64,000 nucleotides of DNA, from NCBI RefSeq assembly GCF_004210375.1, contig NW_027467782.1:23725276-23789275 (forward strand). Reading direction: 5' to 3'. The DNA is from Tachypleus tridentatus. Lineage: Eukaryota > Arthropoda > Merostomata > Xiphosura > Limulidae. Shown in pieces: positions 12,281-23,894 of this stretch. Below the pieces are notes generated by a model. That model was not told where the DNA came from, did not search any database, and worked only from the letters and a program-made list of their open reading frames with translations. Positions within the stretch are counted from its first letter, which is position 1. The number at the start of each line of letters is the position of its first letter. The translations under genes were made by a program, and so were the position numbers.

Positions 12281-12301
12281 TCGACCACTTCTTCACTGTA
12301 C

Positions 12302-12428
12302 CTCATGTGTGTGTGTGTTTTTCTTATAGGAAAGCTGCGTCGGGTTATATGCTGAATACACGGAGAGGAATCGAGCCCCTGATTTTTGAGTTGTAAATCC
12401 GTAGACTTACCACTGTATTCAGCGAAAG
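12302..12428 (-). repeat. Copy of the second SINE family
   Basis: TTATAGGAAAGCTGCGTCGGG, AGAGGAATCGAGCCCCTGA, TTGTAAATCCGTAGACTTAC and CACTGTATTCAGCG in family order, antisense. Confidence 0.75.
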
Positions 12429-12495
12429 TATGCAATACTCTGTATAATTTGTATACAATATATATCCCAAATCATGAATATTAGAAGCTAGTAGG

Positions 12496-12818
12496 CCCGG
12501 AATGGCCAGGTGGGTTAAGACGTTCGACCCGCAATTCGCGGGTTCGAATCCATGTAGCACCAAACATACTAACCCTTTCAGCTCGGTAGCAGTTCCTAAT
12601 TTAGCAGTGTAAGACTAGAGGGAAGGAAGCTAGTCATCACCACCCACCGCCAACTTTTGGGCTACTCTTTTACCAACGAATAGTGGAATTGACCGTCATA
12701 TTATAACGACCCCACGGCTGAAAGGGCAAACATGTTTAGTGCGACGGGGATTCAAACCCGCGACCCTCGGATTATGAATCGAACGCCTTAACCCACCTGG
12801 CCATGCCGGGCCATTTCT
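12496..12818. repeat. Inverted SINE composite: sense head joined to a nearly complete antisense copy
   Basis: 12496-12587 is the tRNA-like head in sense (GGCCCGGAATGGCCAGGTGG ... CCTTTCAGCTCGG). 12588-12818 is an antisense copy ending GGCCATGCCGGGCC. The two heads form a potential hairpin. An AT microsatellite follows at 12820-12843. Confidence 0.85.
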
Positions 12819-12819
12819 C

Positions 12820-12843
12820 GTATATATATATATATATATATAT
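12820..12843. repeat. (TA)n microsatellite
   Basis: Uninterrupted TA run after the SINE composite. Confidence 0.9.
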
Positions 12844-13869
12844 AGCTTTATGTACTGTTATCTGTATTCATAAACAACATTACGAATCTTGTTGTCTTTA
12901 CGATCTCTAGTGATAACGATAGGCCTCGTCTGTAATGATATGGTCGATCACGTGTTGTTTTTATAAATGAGATTATAATTAAAAGTTTTAATTCAAATAC
13001 CTTTTAACTACCGGTTTTTTTTGTCGTATTTAGTCCAATTCAGACACTAAATCATAAGAAGTGTAAAATCATTTAGAGAGGAATAAGGGCAAAGGATATC
13101 TTCGTTTGAAGTGGTTCTTCAACTCTTTTATTATCGGAAAACCTTCTTTGCTTCACTAACCTCTGCATTAATACCCATGCTATATATATTTTATGATAAA
13201 AATCACGTAAACTGCATATAGTATCAGGCTGGACATGCAAATGGCGTTTTGGGAAATATTTTGTCTCTCATTATTATTGGTATATAGCAGTTGATGCGAT
13301 TTGTTAATATAAAAAAAGTTGTTATTGCTGTTAATCACATTAGTGTTTTAATCTTACTGATACTATTTAGTGTTAATATGTTAGTATGTAATAATAGCTG
13401 GATTTCATTACCTAAAGAGCTGTTCTCAACTGTATTCTCGCCAAGGGCAGAGCGCTGAATGCCCACTGTATCGAATTGTACTTATCTCAGAAATCTATGT
13501 TACAAAATAAAAAATAATGGTTAAAAATTAATTAGTTATCATAGTCATTCACGTTTTTAAATCCTTATTACAAAAAAAATACACATCTGTATAAAAAAGA
13601 CGTGTAGTAATTTTAGTTTCCTAATTCTGTTTGTTCGGTCATACGCTGCATTGTTACATTTTCAACATTTACTCTGTAGTTATTACATGAGTGTGAACCT
13701 TAATATCAATATAGAACATTGAGAAATCTTTTTATCCAAGACTTTAGCACCTCATACTTTGAGGGCTAGGATACTCATACCATCAGCATAATTAAACAAT
13801 TATATAAAAAAGTATAAAAAATTATATAAAAAAGTTACACTGGATAAGTATATCGTGATGTGTTTGTTT

Positions 13870-14080
13870 TGTTTTCAGTTTTCGTAAAGTTACACAAGGG
13901 CTACCTGCGATAGCCGTCCTTTCTTCAACAATATAAGAGTGGAGGGAAGGTAGTTCGTCATCACCTCCCAGCACCAACTTGCTAACGAATAGTTATATTG
14001 CACGTCACATTATAACTCCACCATCTCTGAAAGGGCTAGCATGTTTGGTGTGACGGAAATTCAAACCTAAACCGACTACA
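13870..14080 (-). repeat. Diverged SINE
   Basis: TACACAAGGGCTACCTGCGATAG, GAGGGAAGGTAG and AAAGGGCTAGCATGTTTGGTG in antisense order. Much older than the other copies. Confidence 0.8.
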
Positions 14081-14104
14081 TGTTCCGACTTTACGCATGT
14101 CTAT

Positions 14105-14395
14105 CTCTTTATTTGAAGTTAAGGTACTTTTGCACCCAGCATCTTAACATGTCCATTTCTCAGTTAAATTACCAATGAACCGAGAACAAAAGCATCCAAA
14201 ACTTAAGCATAAATCATTTAACAAACTAGTAATATAAGTAATGTCAGCTTTCGTTAATGTACTTTTTGTTACTGTAACATTTCAGTTTTTTGAAACGTTC
14301 TTTCATATTTCTATAAATGTTTAATTTAATAAATATCCTCATAGATACTTCTCTTCATCTTTGAAATGTGTTTTGGGTTCGTAGAGTGACATCCA
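14105..14395. repeat. Segmental duplicate of 37552-37795
   Basis: Shared landmarks in order are CATTTCTCAGTTAAA, TTTTTGTTACTGTAACA-like, TATTTCTATAAAT and TCTTCGTCTTTGAA-like sequence. Both copies are preceded by a SINE in antisense orientation, so that SINE may predate the duplication. In the second copy the segment lies upstream of the receptor's first exon. Confidence 0.6.
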
Positions 14396-14865
14396 CATAA
14401 CTTATATATTGTTTTACTTTAATTATCTGTTTGAGTAAAGAAGCATCATTTCGAATGAGAGTTTGGTTGTTAGATATCCAACTCCTCTAATCACTACAAA
14501 CTTCATAAAGCAACAATTTGGCCAAGCTACTACTACTGCCATCAGACTGTTATGTAAATTTAAGTTTTTTTTTCTTTCGAGTCTTCAACATAATGTACTT
14601 CGTGATCACGAGAAATCTACTTGATGTAACAATGTATTTCAATACTGCTAGTGTGGGTATTAAAACTTTTATTAAAATAAAGAAGACAACAAAGCTTCAA
14701 ACTTCTTAGTTTGAATAAATTTCTTTGTACAATTAATTGATATATTATGCGCATAATGCGATAAGTTGCCATGTCGGAGATACCCAGTGATTTAGGCTTA
14801 ACAGACCGTAATTTTGAACCAAAAAACATTGGTAAGGTAATCAGTCCACACCATTTACCGTCTGA

Positions 14866-15140
14866 AGAGTTTTTCTTAAAGAAAAAGTGGGATTGACTGT
14901 TACTATTATGACGCACATACAGCTGAAAGAACGAAGCATGGTCAGTAGTACCACTTCTCAAACACAAGACCCAAATTAAATAATAACATGATCATAAGAA
15001 CGTGAGAATCTAACATTTTGTTCGTTACGAATAGCCCAAATGTTGGTGATGTTTGGTGTTGATAAGTTGTTTTCCCTCTAATCTATCACTTCAAAGTCAG
15101 GGACTGATGACACAGATAGTCATCGCTAAATTAAAAAAAC
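14866..15140. repeat. Two SINE relics (antisense middle part, then sense 3' part)
   Basis: 14866-14962 holds AGTGGGATTGACTGTTAC and CTGAAAGAACGAAGCATG, an antisense body. 15015-15140 holds AATAGCCCAAATGTTGG, TTTTCCCTCTAATC and AGGGACTGATGACACAGATAG, a sense 3' half. A frame through the first part at 14617-14967 is a by-product. Confidence 0.6.
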
Positions 15141-15775
15141 CAATCAATCTGTGAGGTCTTACTACCCGATATGGATTATATCGCTTCCTTACAGACCCTT
15201 CATACCGAAGATGTAATACTGTATAAAACAAAATGCAAGAAAACCTAGGGAGTGAAGTGCCCATAGCTCAGGACTTCAAGACTGACCTGCGATTCCAGAG
15301 CTCCACGTCATAGCTTTCAACAGGATAGTGAGGCCATTTTGGTAGGACTCTTCGAAGAACCAACTTGTGTGTCATTCATACGAAAACAGTGAGAATCATG
15401 CAGAAAAACAACAAACTTAACCCACGAATGCGAGGAATACGGGCTTAAACAGTAAAAGCATTTGCGGCCTATTGCTCACTTCTTTAAGCGAACTACCAGT
15501 AATCCAGACTATGGGACTGAGGGTTCTTGGTTAAGTCCAGTTACTACTAAACGAAATAATGCCCTGCACTTTGGTGCTGTGTTGGCATGCTATAAGAGTG
15601 ACAGTCAAACAAGAGTAGTTCAAGAGTCAAATATATATATCAATAAAGATTAGATTGCAGGAATTAGTGTTTAATTTACGTTATCTTAAAACTGAAACTT
15701 TCCACGAGGGAAGGCAGACAGTCAGTATATAGCTTCCTCCACTATCAATTGTGGTATCCCAAGTGGTCCTGGCCT

Positions 15776-16012
15776 GACTAGGTGGTTAAGGCGATCGACT
15801 CGTAATCTAAGTATCGCGGGTTCGAATCCCCGTCCCACCAAACACGCTTACCCTTTCAATCTTGAAGCGTTATAATATGTGACCAACTATTCGTTGGCAC
15901 AAGTGTTGGCGGTGGGAGGTGATGAGTAGCTGCCTTCCCTGTAGTCGTATACTACTAAATTTGGGACGACTAGCACAGATAGTCCCCATGTACTTTTACG
16001 GGAAATTAAAAA
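15776..16012 (+). repeat. tRNA-derived SINE
   Basis: The head is CTGGCCTGACTAGGTGG, with TCGACTCGTAATC and GGGTTCGAATCCCCGTC. The body and tail are complete but diverged. Confidence 0.88.
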
Positions 16013-16014
16013 AA

Positions 16015-17064
16015 AGGAAAAAGAATCACACACAATAATACACTCGTAGCTCTTAAATGTGATGTGTAATAAATTGTTTGCTTGTTTGTCATCAGATCCC
16101 AACATAGACCCTCTGATACAAAATATAACATCCTAATCATTAAATCACACCGAGCCTAACATTTTTCCTTTAACAGGAAATAAGTTTCTCTCTTTATTCT
16201 CTGTCGAGGTCTTTCTCTCACGTTATTACATAAGTTAGAGATATTGGGTTGCGCCTTTATTTATTTAAACTGAATCTACCTACAGATATAAGTTTAACAG
16301 TACTCTCATGCTTAAGCAATAAATAATTGCCACTATTCCTTAGCTAAGTGTATTCAGTCATAATATTTCATTATTTCACACCATCAAATATAGTATCTCA
16401 CATGAAGGCGGATGTATCAAAATAGTACCTCATAAACAGTCGAAGGTCTTAAATTAATACTTAGCCTGAAATCAGATGTATCAACATAATATCTCGTATG
16501 AAAGAAGATACATGGCTATAGTATCTCACATGAAGGAAGATATTTCTAACAGCAGTTTGGGCACACAAGCCAAACTTTACTGAAGCACTAAGGTAAGTAA
16601 TATAAATAACACTGCTGTTCAATAAAATGAGAAACAAAAAAGTGTTTTTTCTTTCAGTTTCTTGTATATTAAATCTAAAACAATGTATTTTTTATCATTT
16701 TATTCACTTACGATAAATACTTGATAAATCTTCACACAAAAATTTAGTAAATAATAGTTACTGTGAGGAAAAACATGTTTAATCATTATATAGAATGTCG
16801 GTAGGTAGTGCTAGCTATAACTGAAAATCTTGTTTGGTTTCATTCGTAAGGTTAATTAAACGTACTGACATTTGAACTTCCCAAAAAAAGCATTGAGCAT
16901 ACTTGACATTTTGAAATGTGGGAGAGATACAATTGAACACCTAACCCTGCTATTCAATTAAAAGATAGTCGGTATTGAGGTCAGATACTCTCCCACAACT
17001 GTATGATAAAATGATTAATTCCTGTTCCACATACTTTAAATATCAAGAACTGGAACATAACATG
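16015..17064. other. No gene recognised
   Basis: AT-rich. Short imperfect repeats of a CTCA(C/T)ATGAAG(G/A)AAG type lie at 16395-16545. Confidence 0.45.
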
Positions 17065-17745
17065 TATCTTTCCACAGAGCAATAAAACATCGAAATAAGA
17101 GCTAGCTTTACCATCCACCAAGGATATCTCACAGCTTCAGGTTTTGAAGCCCAGAGGAATGGCGCTTAAGAACCACTTCAGTTGAACCTTAAGAGAGAGA
17201 GTCGTATTTAAAACCGATTTACGTACTGTATCGATTACATGAAACCGAGAGAAAAATGAAAATATCAGTTATTAATAACAGAAAAATGTGTAATTCTTTA
17301 AACCTGACGATATCTTGATTTAACATCGTAAAAATGTTAATTAAATAAGTACGACATTTCTTGCATTTTTATATTAGATATTGATAATAAAGTATAAAAT
17401 CTGACTTATTCCACTTAAGTAAATTAAGTTTTATTTAATCCCAGAGTAACTTACTTTAAAAGATCGTTACTCACCTTTTGAAAGTATAAAACAAGAATGA
17501 AACTAGTTAATTCAACCTATACAAATCTTTATAAACAATACAGAAGTAAACCAGCTGGTATCTTTAACTTCTATTTACTAGCTTTTACAACACACTCTAC
17601 TAATTAAATTAATCACCTAGACACAGTTAGTTTCACAAGATCTCTCTCAGTTATATAACATAAGTATTTTGCTATGTAATAACTATAGCTATATAGTATG
17701 TAAAAGGGTTTCAGCTCGGTTTTCCTAAGGATACACCTTACTAGA
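17065..17745. repeat. Segmental duplicate of 29595-30115 (membrane exon plus intron)
   Basis: Clear similarity in the same orientation runs from the broken membrane exon through neighbouring intron sequence. Matching landmarks are the shared stretch TTTAAATACGACTCTCT-like in antisense, AATTCTTTAA, and ATGTAATAAC followed by CTATAT. Indels are frequent, so the duplication is old. Confidence 0.6.
17073..17187 (-). pseudogene. Decayed copy of the receptor's membrane exon
   Basis: This aligns with exon 4 of the receptor (29605-29713), including the pyrimidine acceptor (CTCTCTCTTAAG) and about 500 bp of flank. Its end reads LLFRCFIALC against LILMCLTALC in the better copy. It carries indels (115 against 109 nt), in-frame stops, and a donor changed from GT to GA, so it is not functional. 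It shows that at least one further copy of the gene once stood here. Confidence 0.65.
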
Positions 17746-18116
17746 CTACATTACAATAATATAACTGGTTTTATTATTCGAAAGTAGTTTTCACAATTAA
17801 AAGGGCTTTCGTCACCACTATTGCAGAAGATCAAAACAGTATTTCAATTTAGTATTTACTTTTAATATTGCAGACTGAGGGAAAATGTGAGTTGTTATAA
17901 ATACATATTGCCACGCTAATATTACTTAGTAATTTATAAATTTATATGTTTAATAATTTAAAATATTCTTTTAAAATTGAAATTCAAACAACACATGACT
18001 TAAAGAACTAATGTGCAGTTGACAACATGCCACTGCACTTGTGGTTTTGAATTTTTTAAAGTTTAACTTAAGTTGAAGATGAAATAAATAAGTGATACAA
18101 ATTGGGTAGCTCGAGT

Positions 18117-18240
18117 AGACCCTCTGTGACACAGCGGTATGCATTCGGGATTTACAACTATAGTGAGCAGGGTTTGATATCCATGGTGTGCTGAGAACAA
18201 ATACCGCATTTTGTAGCTTTGCGATTAATTACAAACATAA
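18117..18240 (+). repeat. Copy of the second SINE family, sense
   Basis: ACCCTCTGTGACACAGCGGTA, GGGATTTACAACTA, GGGTTTGATATCC and GTAGCTTTGCGATTAATTAC give head, loop, B-box-like region and tail in sense order. Confidence 0.65.
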
Positions 18241-18244
18241 TATA

Positions 18245-19923
18245 TAGATCAGAGTACTTCTCCAGACAATGTTAAAAAAAAAACAACAACACAAACTCTA
18301 CAAAATTCTTCACAGTCAATAAAGTCCTCTTCTAAATTGGTTTCATTATTTCTAAAATATCCAAGGTTTGACGTTATAAAACAATAAATATAAAACAAAT
18401 TAGTCGGTATGATTAATAAACTTCATATTCTCGCTCTAAGACGAATTACTTATTTCTACTTGTAATATATTTAACACATTAATCATAGTTATGTGTTTTC
18501 ATGAACATCTGTTGATTGTTCCAATATTTCGATCTTAATTAAATTAATTAATAAAGTTAACAGTCACCATCGTCTTACTAACAAATGAATGTACATTATT
18601 TATAATACTGTCTTTTACAAAATACAAATTATATTTTTTCCAAGTTCTCGGTTAATTTTAAGCTAATCCAGACAGTTTTCTCATGATAAAATCTAAATTA
18701 TGTTTTCCTTATTTGTAGATATTATTGGGAAATCAACTTCACATGAAACTTGTCCTTATTCTTAGTCTACACAAAAATCAACCAACGGTATTTAAGTTAA
18801 GAGTGTTTTGGTCTCTGGATCAAGGCATCCCACTGTACTTACACGCAACAATCCTTCACAGATTCAAAATTATCTTAATTAAAGCATAATATATACAGAG
18901 CTGTTCAATGTTTAATTCTGCACGCGTGTAAATAACTTATTTAATAAATAAAATTACTTTGATTCTCTACGTTCTCAGATTCTAAATATACTGCGGTATA
19001 CAGCATGCGAGAAGATGGAGCATGACAGACATCAGAATTTTAACGTTTCGTCTACAGTTGCCATGGCAACTGTGTAACACAAAACAAACCGAAACTGCAT
19101 CTGTTTCCCGTGATGTCGATTATAGAAAAATGAAAATAATCCACTTAACAAAGAAAACACACAGTAACAACTACAACGTTTAAAAACCAAAATCGAAGGT
19201 CACCACAACCTAAACGGGTAAAATTCCACGCAAACAAAGCTCAGTTTTACGATGTAACTACTGGCACGTTCCTTCTTTCAGACAGTTAAAATATGAAAAC
19301 AAAATGTGCAGATAAAAAATACAGTTGCCTTTTATGCTAAAACTCGAATCAAACTATATATAGTCAATGTGTTGTTAATAATGTGTACAGTAAAATATGT
19401 GACACTACACTATTAACGGTCTTGAGAAACATCTACACTTGGTTTTGAAAATCATCGTAATTTAAATTACCATTATTTTTTATCATCAGGAATACAAGTC
19501 GGATGAGAAGTAAGCAACAGTAAATTCATCAATAAAGAAGTGAATATATGCAATGTTTTACCATCAATAAAGACAAAACATGTACTTTGATAAACTGTAC
19601 AGATGTTAGTGTTTTTTGGTGAAAAGATAAGAGTGGATTCGAGTCCTTGCCAGTGAGATTATAGAGACAAAATTCGAATGTACACTACAGCAAGAAGAGA
19701 TATAATTATAGAAATTTATACTTTGGTGATTAAAGTTATAAAAATAAAGACCACAGGACAATTAAAGTCAGTAACGATAAAAAATGATTTAAATTTAACT
19801 AGACGATATATGTAAGAGAAAACTTAATCACACTATTGAAGAAAATGAAAGAAAACCTGTAAAAGGCTGAAAACACAAAGTAACGTAACAGCTCCACTAA
19901 ATTTTAAAGTAGTCATTAGTCTT
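18245..19923. other. No gene recognised
   Basis: AT-rich. A short inverted repeat (CAGTTGCCATGGCAACTG, 19055-19072) contains an 18-bp perfect palindrome. Nothing else is recognised. Confidence 0.45.
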
Positions 19924-19935
19924 TTCAATAGAAAA

Positions 19936-20237
19936 GGTCCGGCATGGCCAGGTGGGTTAAGGTGTTCGACTCAAGGTTCAGCATGGCCAGGTGGGATAAG
20001 GTGTTCGACTTGTAATCTGAGGTTCGAATCCCGGTTACACCAAACATGCTCAACCTTTCAGCCGTACCACCGTTATAATATGACGGTCAATCTTGGTAAA
20101 ATGTTGGTAAAAGAGTAACCCAAGAGTTGGCGGCGAGTGGTGATGACTAGCTGCCTTCCTTCTAGTCTTACACTGCAAAATTAGGGACATCTATCGCAGA
20201 TAACAATTAAGTAGTTTTGAGCGAAATTAAAAAAAAA
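19936..20237 (+). repeat. SINE with a duplicated head
   Basis: The head starts twice: GGTCCGGCATGGCCAGGTGG at 19936 and GGTTCAGCATGGCCAGGTGG at about 19974. One body and tail follow. The target duplication TTCAATAGAAAA stands at 19924-19935 and 20238-20249, so both heads went in as one unit. Confidence 0.88.
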
Positions 20238-20249
20238 TTCAATAGAAAA

Positions 20250-22128
20250 TTTAGTGCTTTCCAAAATACGCTACTGTTTTCTTCCAAAAGTCTCTAGGTG
20301 TCTGACGGATCGTATCTGTTTTTCAAAGATGTATAAATACTTTATCTGTGGGGGTTTTATGAGTTGTGGATATAAAGTTTACCACAATTATAGGAGCCAT
20401 ACAAATATATACATGACTCCAGCCTACGAATCTGAACACCTCCGGAAACAGTAATATTATTTGATGCCCACAGGTCTTACATCTCTTGCTATACATAGCT
20501 TTGTAGGATATCAGCTCTTTCGAAAAGAGTAAAGATAAACCCATTAGATGCCAATTGATATCTGCCCTGTTCAGCCGTGTGAATGTGTTATATTGCAAAC
20601 AGACACCATCAATGTCAACTGTTTGACAAAATTGTCCATTTTATTAGTCCATTGCTCTGTATGTTTCCTGCTAGGTGACTCAGGCTGCCGTGGTTATAAC
20701 AAGGAAGGAAAACAGTTTTTTTGTATTAAGATGGATACAACTTTTTTTAATATGGAAGATTTAAAAATATTTGTTGCTATCAGGTGTTTTTAAACTCGTA
20801 AATGTTGTTAAGTTTAAACGTCACACCAACAGTTCGCCTACAGGAAGCGATTATCATCATGGAAAACTGTACCAATCTTTTTTTCTAATCTTAATCACAA
20901 ATATAAAGTTAAGAAACTGCTGTAAAAACATATAAAACACGTTGAACACACAAATATCTGTGTAACGGATAATCAGGTCTGTTTTGTTTTTAACAAGCAC
21001 CAAATAATTGTTACTAAAGTTTTTAATAATCACAGATGAAATGATTAACAAAAGAAGGCTTGAAGGAAAGTCAAATGGTAATGGAATTCTAACAGTACAC
21101 CCACATTTCACTTGTAGCTGAAAACTAACTTTGTATTAGATGGAACAAAAAGATACACATAAAATTATATGTTCATAAAACTGTGTTAGTGGAGTCATTC
21201 TTAAAAAAAACATCTATAATCTTATTTATTTTGGTCGTAATTGTAGCAAAAATAGAAACTTCATCTATATTTTAAAACTATTTTAACATAACCAATCATA
21301 AAATAGTGGGAAAGAAGAAATTTAAAAGCAAAAATACTTTAATTTGATTGGTATTTGTATTTTTCTTTAAACCAGCCTTTCCCAGAAATTTGTAGAAATT
21401 TCTTGAGAGTAATACACAAAATTTCTTTTACGAAATCGCACTAGAACATTCTTGAAACTTCGAACGACGCGCTTGATTCATATAAAAACCGAGAGACAGT
21501 ATTACGTGAAGAATGTTGTTAGTCACTAACCATCAGAATGCAATATTAGAACTGTGATTAGCCCTAACTATTCGGAAAACTACACAATTTGGCTAGCAGC
21601 ATTTATAGATTTTTAACATTACAAGCAGTTTAACTTCAGTTAATCAACTTTACATTATTATTACTTCGAAAATGTTAAATATATTCGGCGGAAAAATTCA
21701 GCTTGTAAGGATGTGCAGCCTATCAAACTAAATAGCTTAAACGAGAAGTAGCACTATTAACGTCTACAAGTTTATAAAACTGTTGTATATAATCCATCAT
21801 TTGTAATAACTCTTTAGTGATAACGGTTTTCATAAATTATAATTTTGTATTAAAATATATTTATCTTAAAAAAGAACATTGTTTCTTTCAAACTTGTTAC
21901 AAAATATCATAAATTTAATACGTATTAACATTTATTTATCTTCTATTTTCAAATTCATATTTGTACTGATTTGAATCAGTAATACGTAAAGTAAGTAACG
22001 TAATAAAGAGGAGACTCGTCAAGGATAAAGAATAATACGTACCAAGTTGAATTTTATACACGTCATGTTCTGATAGAATCCAGAGATCTGATACACAAAT
22101 GTATATATTTAAAAACTGCTTGAATGTG
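20250..22128. other. No gene established
   Basis: AT-rich with isolated frames. One plus-strand stretch after a good acceptor-like CTGCTAG (about 20680) reads DSGCRGYNKEGKQFFC. It lacks a donor and is not called. Confidence 0.4.
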
Positions 22129-22455
22129 TTAAGAAAACTTATAAGAAGAGAAGCGAACAACTTTTCGACCTTCTTCGATCGTCGTCAAGCTCACAAAGAA
22201 AGGAAGAGGTAAGTGACTGATAGCTGACCACATGTGTGAAGAGAGTTGTGTAATTGAGAGAAGGAATGTAGAGGGCGTGCTTAGATGTTTGATGTTTATT
22301 TTGGGCTTGAGTTGCTGTATAAGTAATGCTTTGATTTTGAGTTTGTTTATGTTGGTTTCTTTATTTAGTAATTGGGTGTTTTTTATGGTTATATTGTTTT
22401 TATTTGATTTGAAGTGTTCGAAAACGTGTGAAGGTGATTTTTTGTGTTCTGTTTT
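22129..22455 (-). mobile_element. 3' end of a Penelope-like element
   Basis: On the minus strand the frame reads HVFEHFKSNKN, NTQLLNKETNINKLKIKALL and IQQLKPKINI. This is the end of the GIY-YIG endonuclease region of Penelope-like retroelements (H..HF.., LDKE.N..KLKIKEAL.IQQLKP). The 3' UTR at 22135-22200 carries GACGATCGAAGAAGGTCGAAA-type sequence, like the hammerhead-ribozyme core found in these elements. It is cut by a Tc1 transposon at about 22455. Confidence 0.75.
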
Positions 22456-23892
22456 TAGACTCAACCACTCATTTGAGAAGAGCTTCCAAAGATGAAAATA
22501 ATAAAAGTGAAAATAAAAAACACAACTTTATTACCATACTCAAACGAAGCGTTAATAGGTAAATACGTAACGAAATTTAATCATTTGTGTTCAAGCATTA
22601 GCGTTCTCAACATCTCCCACTGACATCTCCTGTGTTAGATTGAGGAAAATATATGGCAAAGGCTGAAAACTTGACATAGTGTGAAAGTGGCAGAACTGTC
22701 AAGCTGCTAAAGCAAGGTCTCTCTCAACGTGCCATTGCTGGTGTGATTGAACGTAGTAAAACTACTGTTGCAAATATCTTAAAAGACCTTGACCGGAACG
22801 AGAATTTCAAGTGGTCGACCAAAAAAATTTCGCTTACGTTGAGCACTGGGATTCGACGGTTTATCCAGCAAGACAACACCAGCCAATCGTAGAACCAGAT
22901 TAAGGCCCTATCGGACGCAGAATGCAGCTCAAAAACAATAAGACGGCATTTACAAGAGAAAGGCTTTAGAAAACGTAAACGTGTTCAAAGGCCACGCCTC
23001 CTTCCACACCACAAAACAGCTCTTTTAAACTTTGCTGAGAAGCACCAAACATGGGACGTAGAAAAGTGGACAAATGTTTTGTTCTCTAATGAGAAAAAAT
23101 TTAACCTGGGTGGTCCAGATGGCTTCAAACGTTATTGGCACGACAAGGATATCTCACCGAAGACATTTTCTACACGACACAGTGAAGGAGCTTCCATCAT
23201 GATCTGGGGTTCTTTCTTCTTCCATGAAACAATGGAGCTTCAGGTTATACAAGGGCGTCAAACAGCAGGTGGCGATATTGGCAGTCACCATTATTGACTG
23301 AATACCCTCGCTTGTGTAAAAATGACTGGATCTTTCAGCAGGACAACGTTGAAATCCACAATACCCGCAGGACAAAGGATTTTTTCATGGCGAATAACGC
23401 GTTTCTTTTGGACCATTCAGCGTGTTCGTCCAAACTGAACCCCAATGAAAATGTTTGGGGTGGATGGCAAAGGAAGTCTATAGAAATGAACGTCAATTTC
23501 AAAAGTGCATGATTTTCGTAAAGTCATCTTCACCACTTGGAATAACATTCCAGTCAGCCTTCTGCAAACGTTTCTGTCAATCATGCCAAAGCGAATGTTT
23601 GAAGTTATTCGCAATGACAGCCGTGCAATTCACTACTGAGACCTCTTGTTGGGCATTTTCTATCCTGTTTAGGACTTCTTTTTGGTATGGTCTTAAACAT
23701 TTGACCAGCTAGTATTTAGGCTTATTTCATAGTGTTCACATTTTCCCTATTAAATGCTAAAAATGTTGTGTTTTTTTTCCTTTTCTTATTTCCATCTTTC
23801 GAAGCTCTACTCAAATAAGTGGTTGAGTCTAACAACGCAAAATGCATATTTTTTATTTATGTTCATTGGCCTTAAGATTTTGGCTAGCAGCG
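22456..23892 (+). mobile_element. Tc1-type DNA transposon, left end shortened
   Basis: The right end is complete: antisense of CTGCTAGCCAAAATCTTAAGG at 23892, next to TA. The left end starts inside the terminal repeat (AGACTCAACCACTCATTTGAG) and lacks about 60 bp. Comparison with the end fragment at 60429 shows terminal inverted repeats near 200 bp. Confidence 0.9.
22653..23639 (+). pseudogene. Broken Tc1 transposase
   Basis: An ATG at 22653 opens a paired HTH region (LKQGLSQRAIAGVIERSKTT, VANILKDLDRN). The catalytic part follows with FSNEKKFNLGGPDGFKRYWH, IMIWGSFFF, ELQVIQGRQTA, a DNVEIHN region, SKLNPNENVW and a C-terminus ending SRAIHY. About 329 codons span, near the usual 340. Stops and frameshifts occur in several places (early at MAKAENLT, around the IRRFIQQD region, after 23290 and near 23450). 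The conserved SDEKKF Asp is Asn here. It is inactive. Confidence 0.88.
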
Positions 23893-23894
23893 TA

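Noticed and set aside
14617-14967. 116-codon minus frame
   Set aside because: Its first third is a SINE relic and the rest has no domain.
15776-15850. Genuine tRNA gene (Thr-CGT)
   Set aside because: It is the head of a SINE with full body and tail; the same holds for 34143, 39230 and 44459.
18245-18300. Poly-A-like run as a processed retrocopy end
   Set aside because: No coding sequence precedes it; it fits the tail of the sense SINE at 18117.
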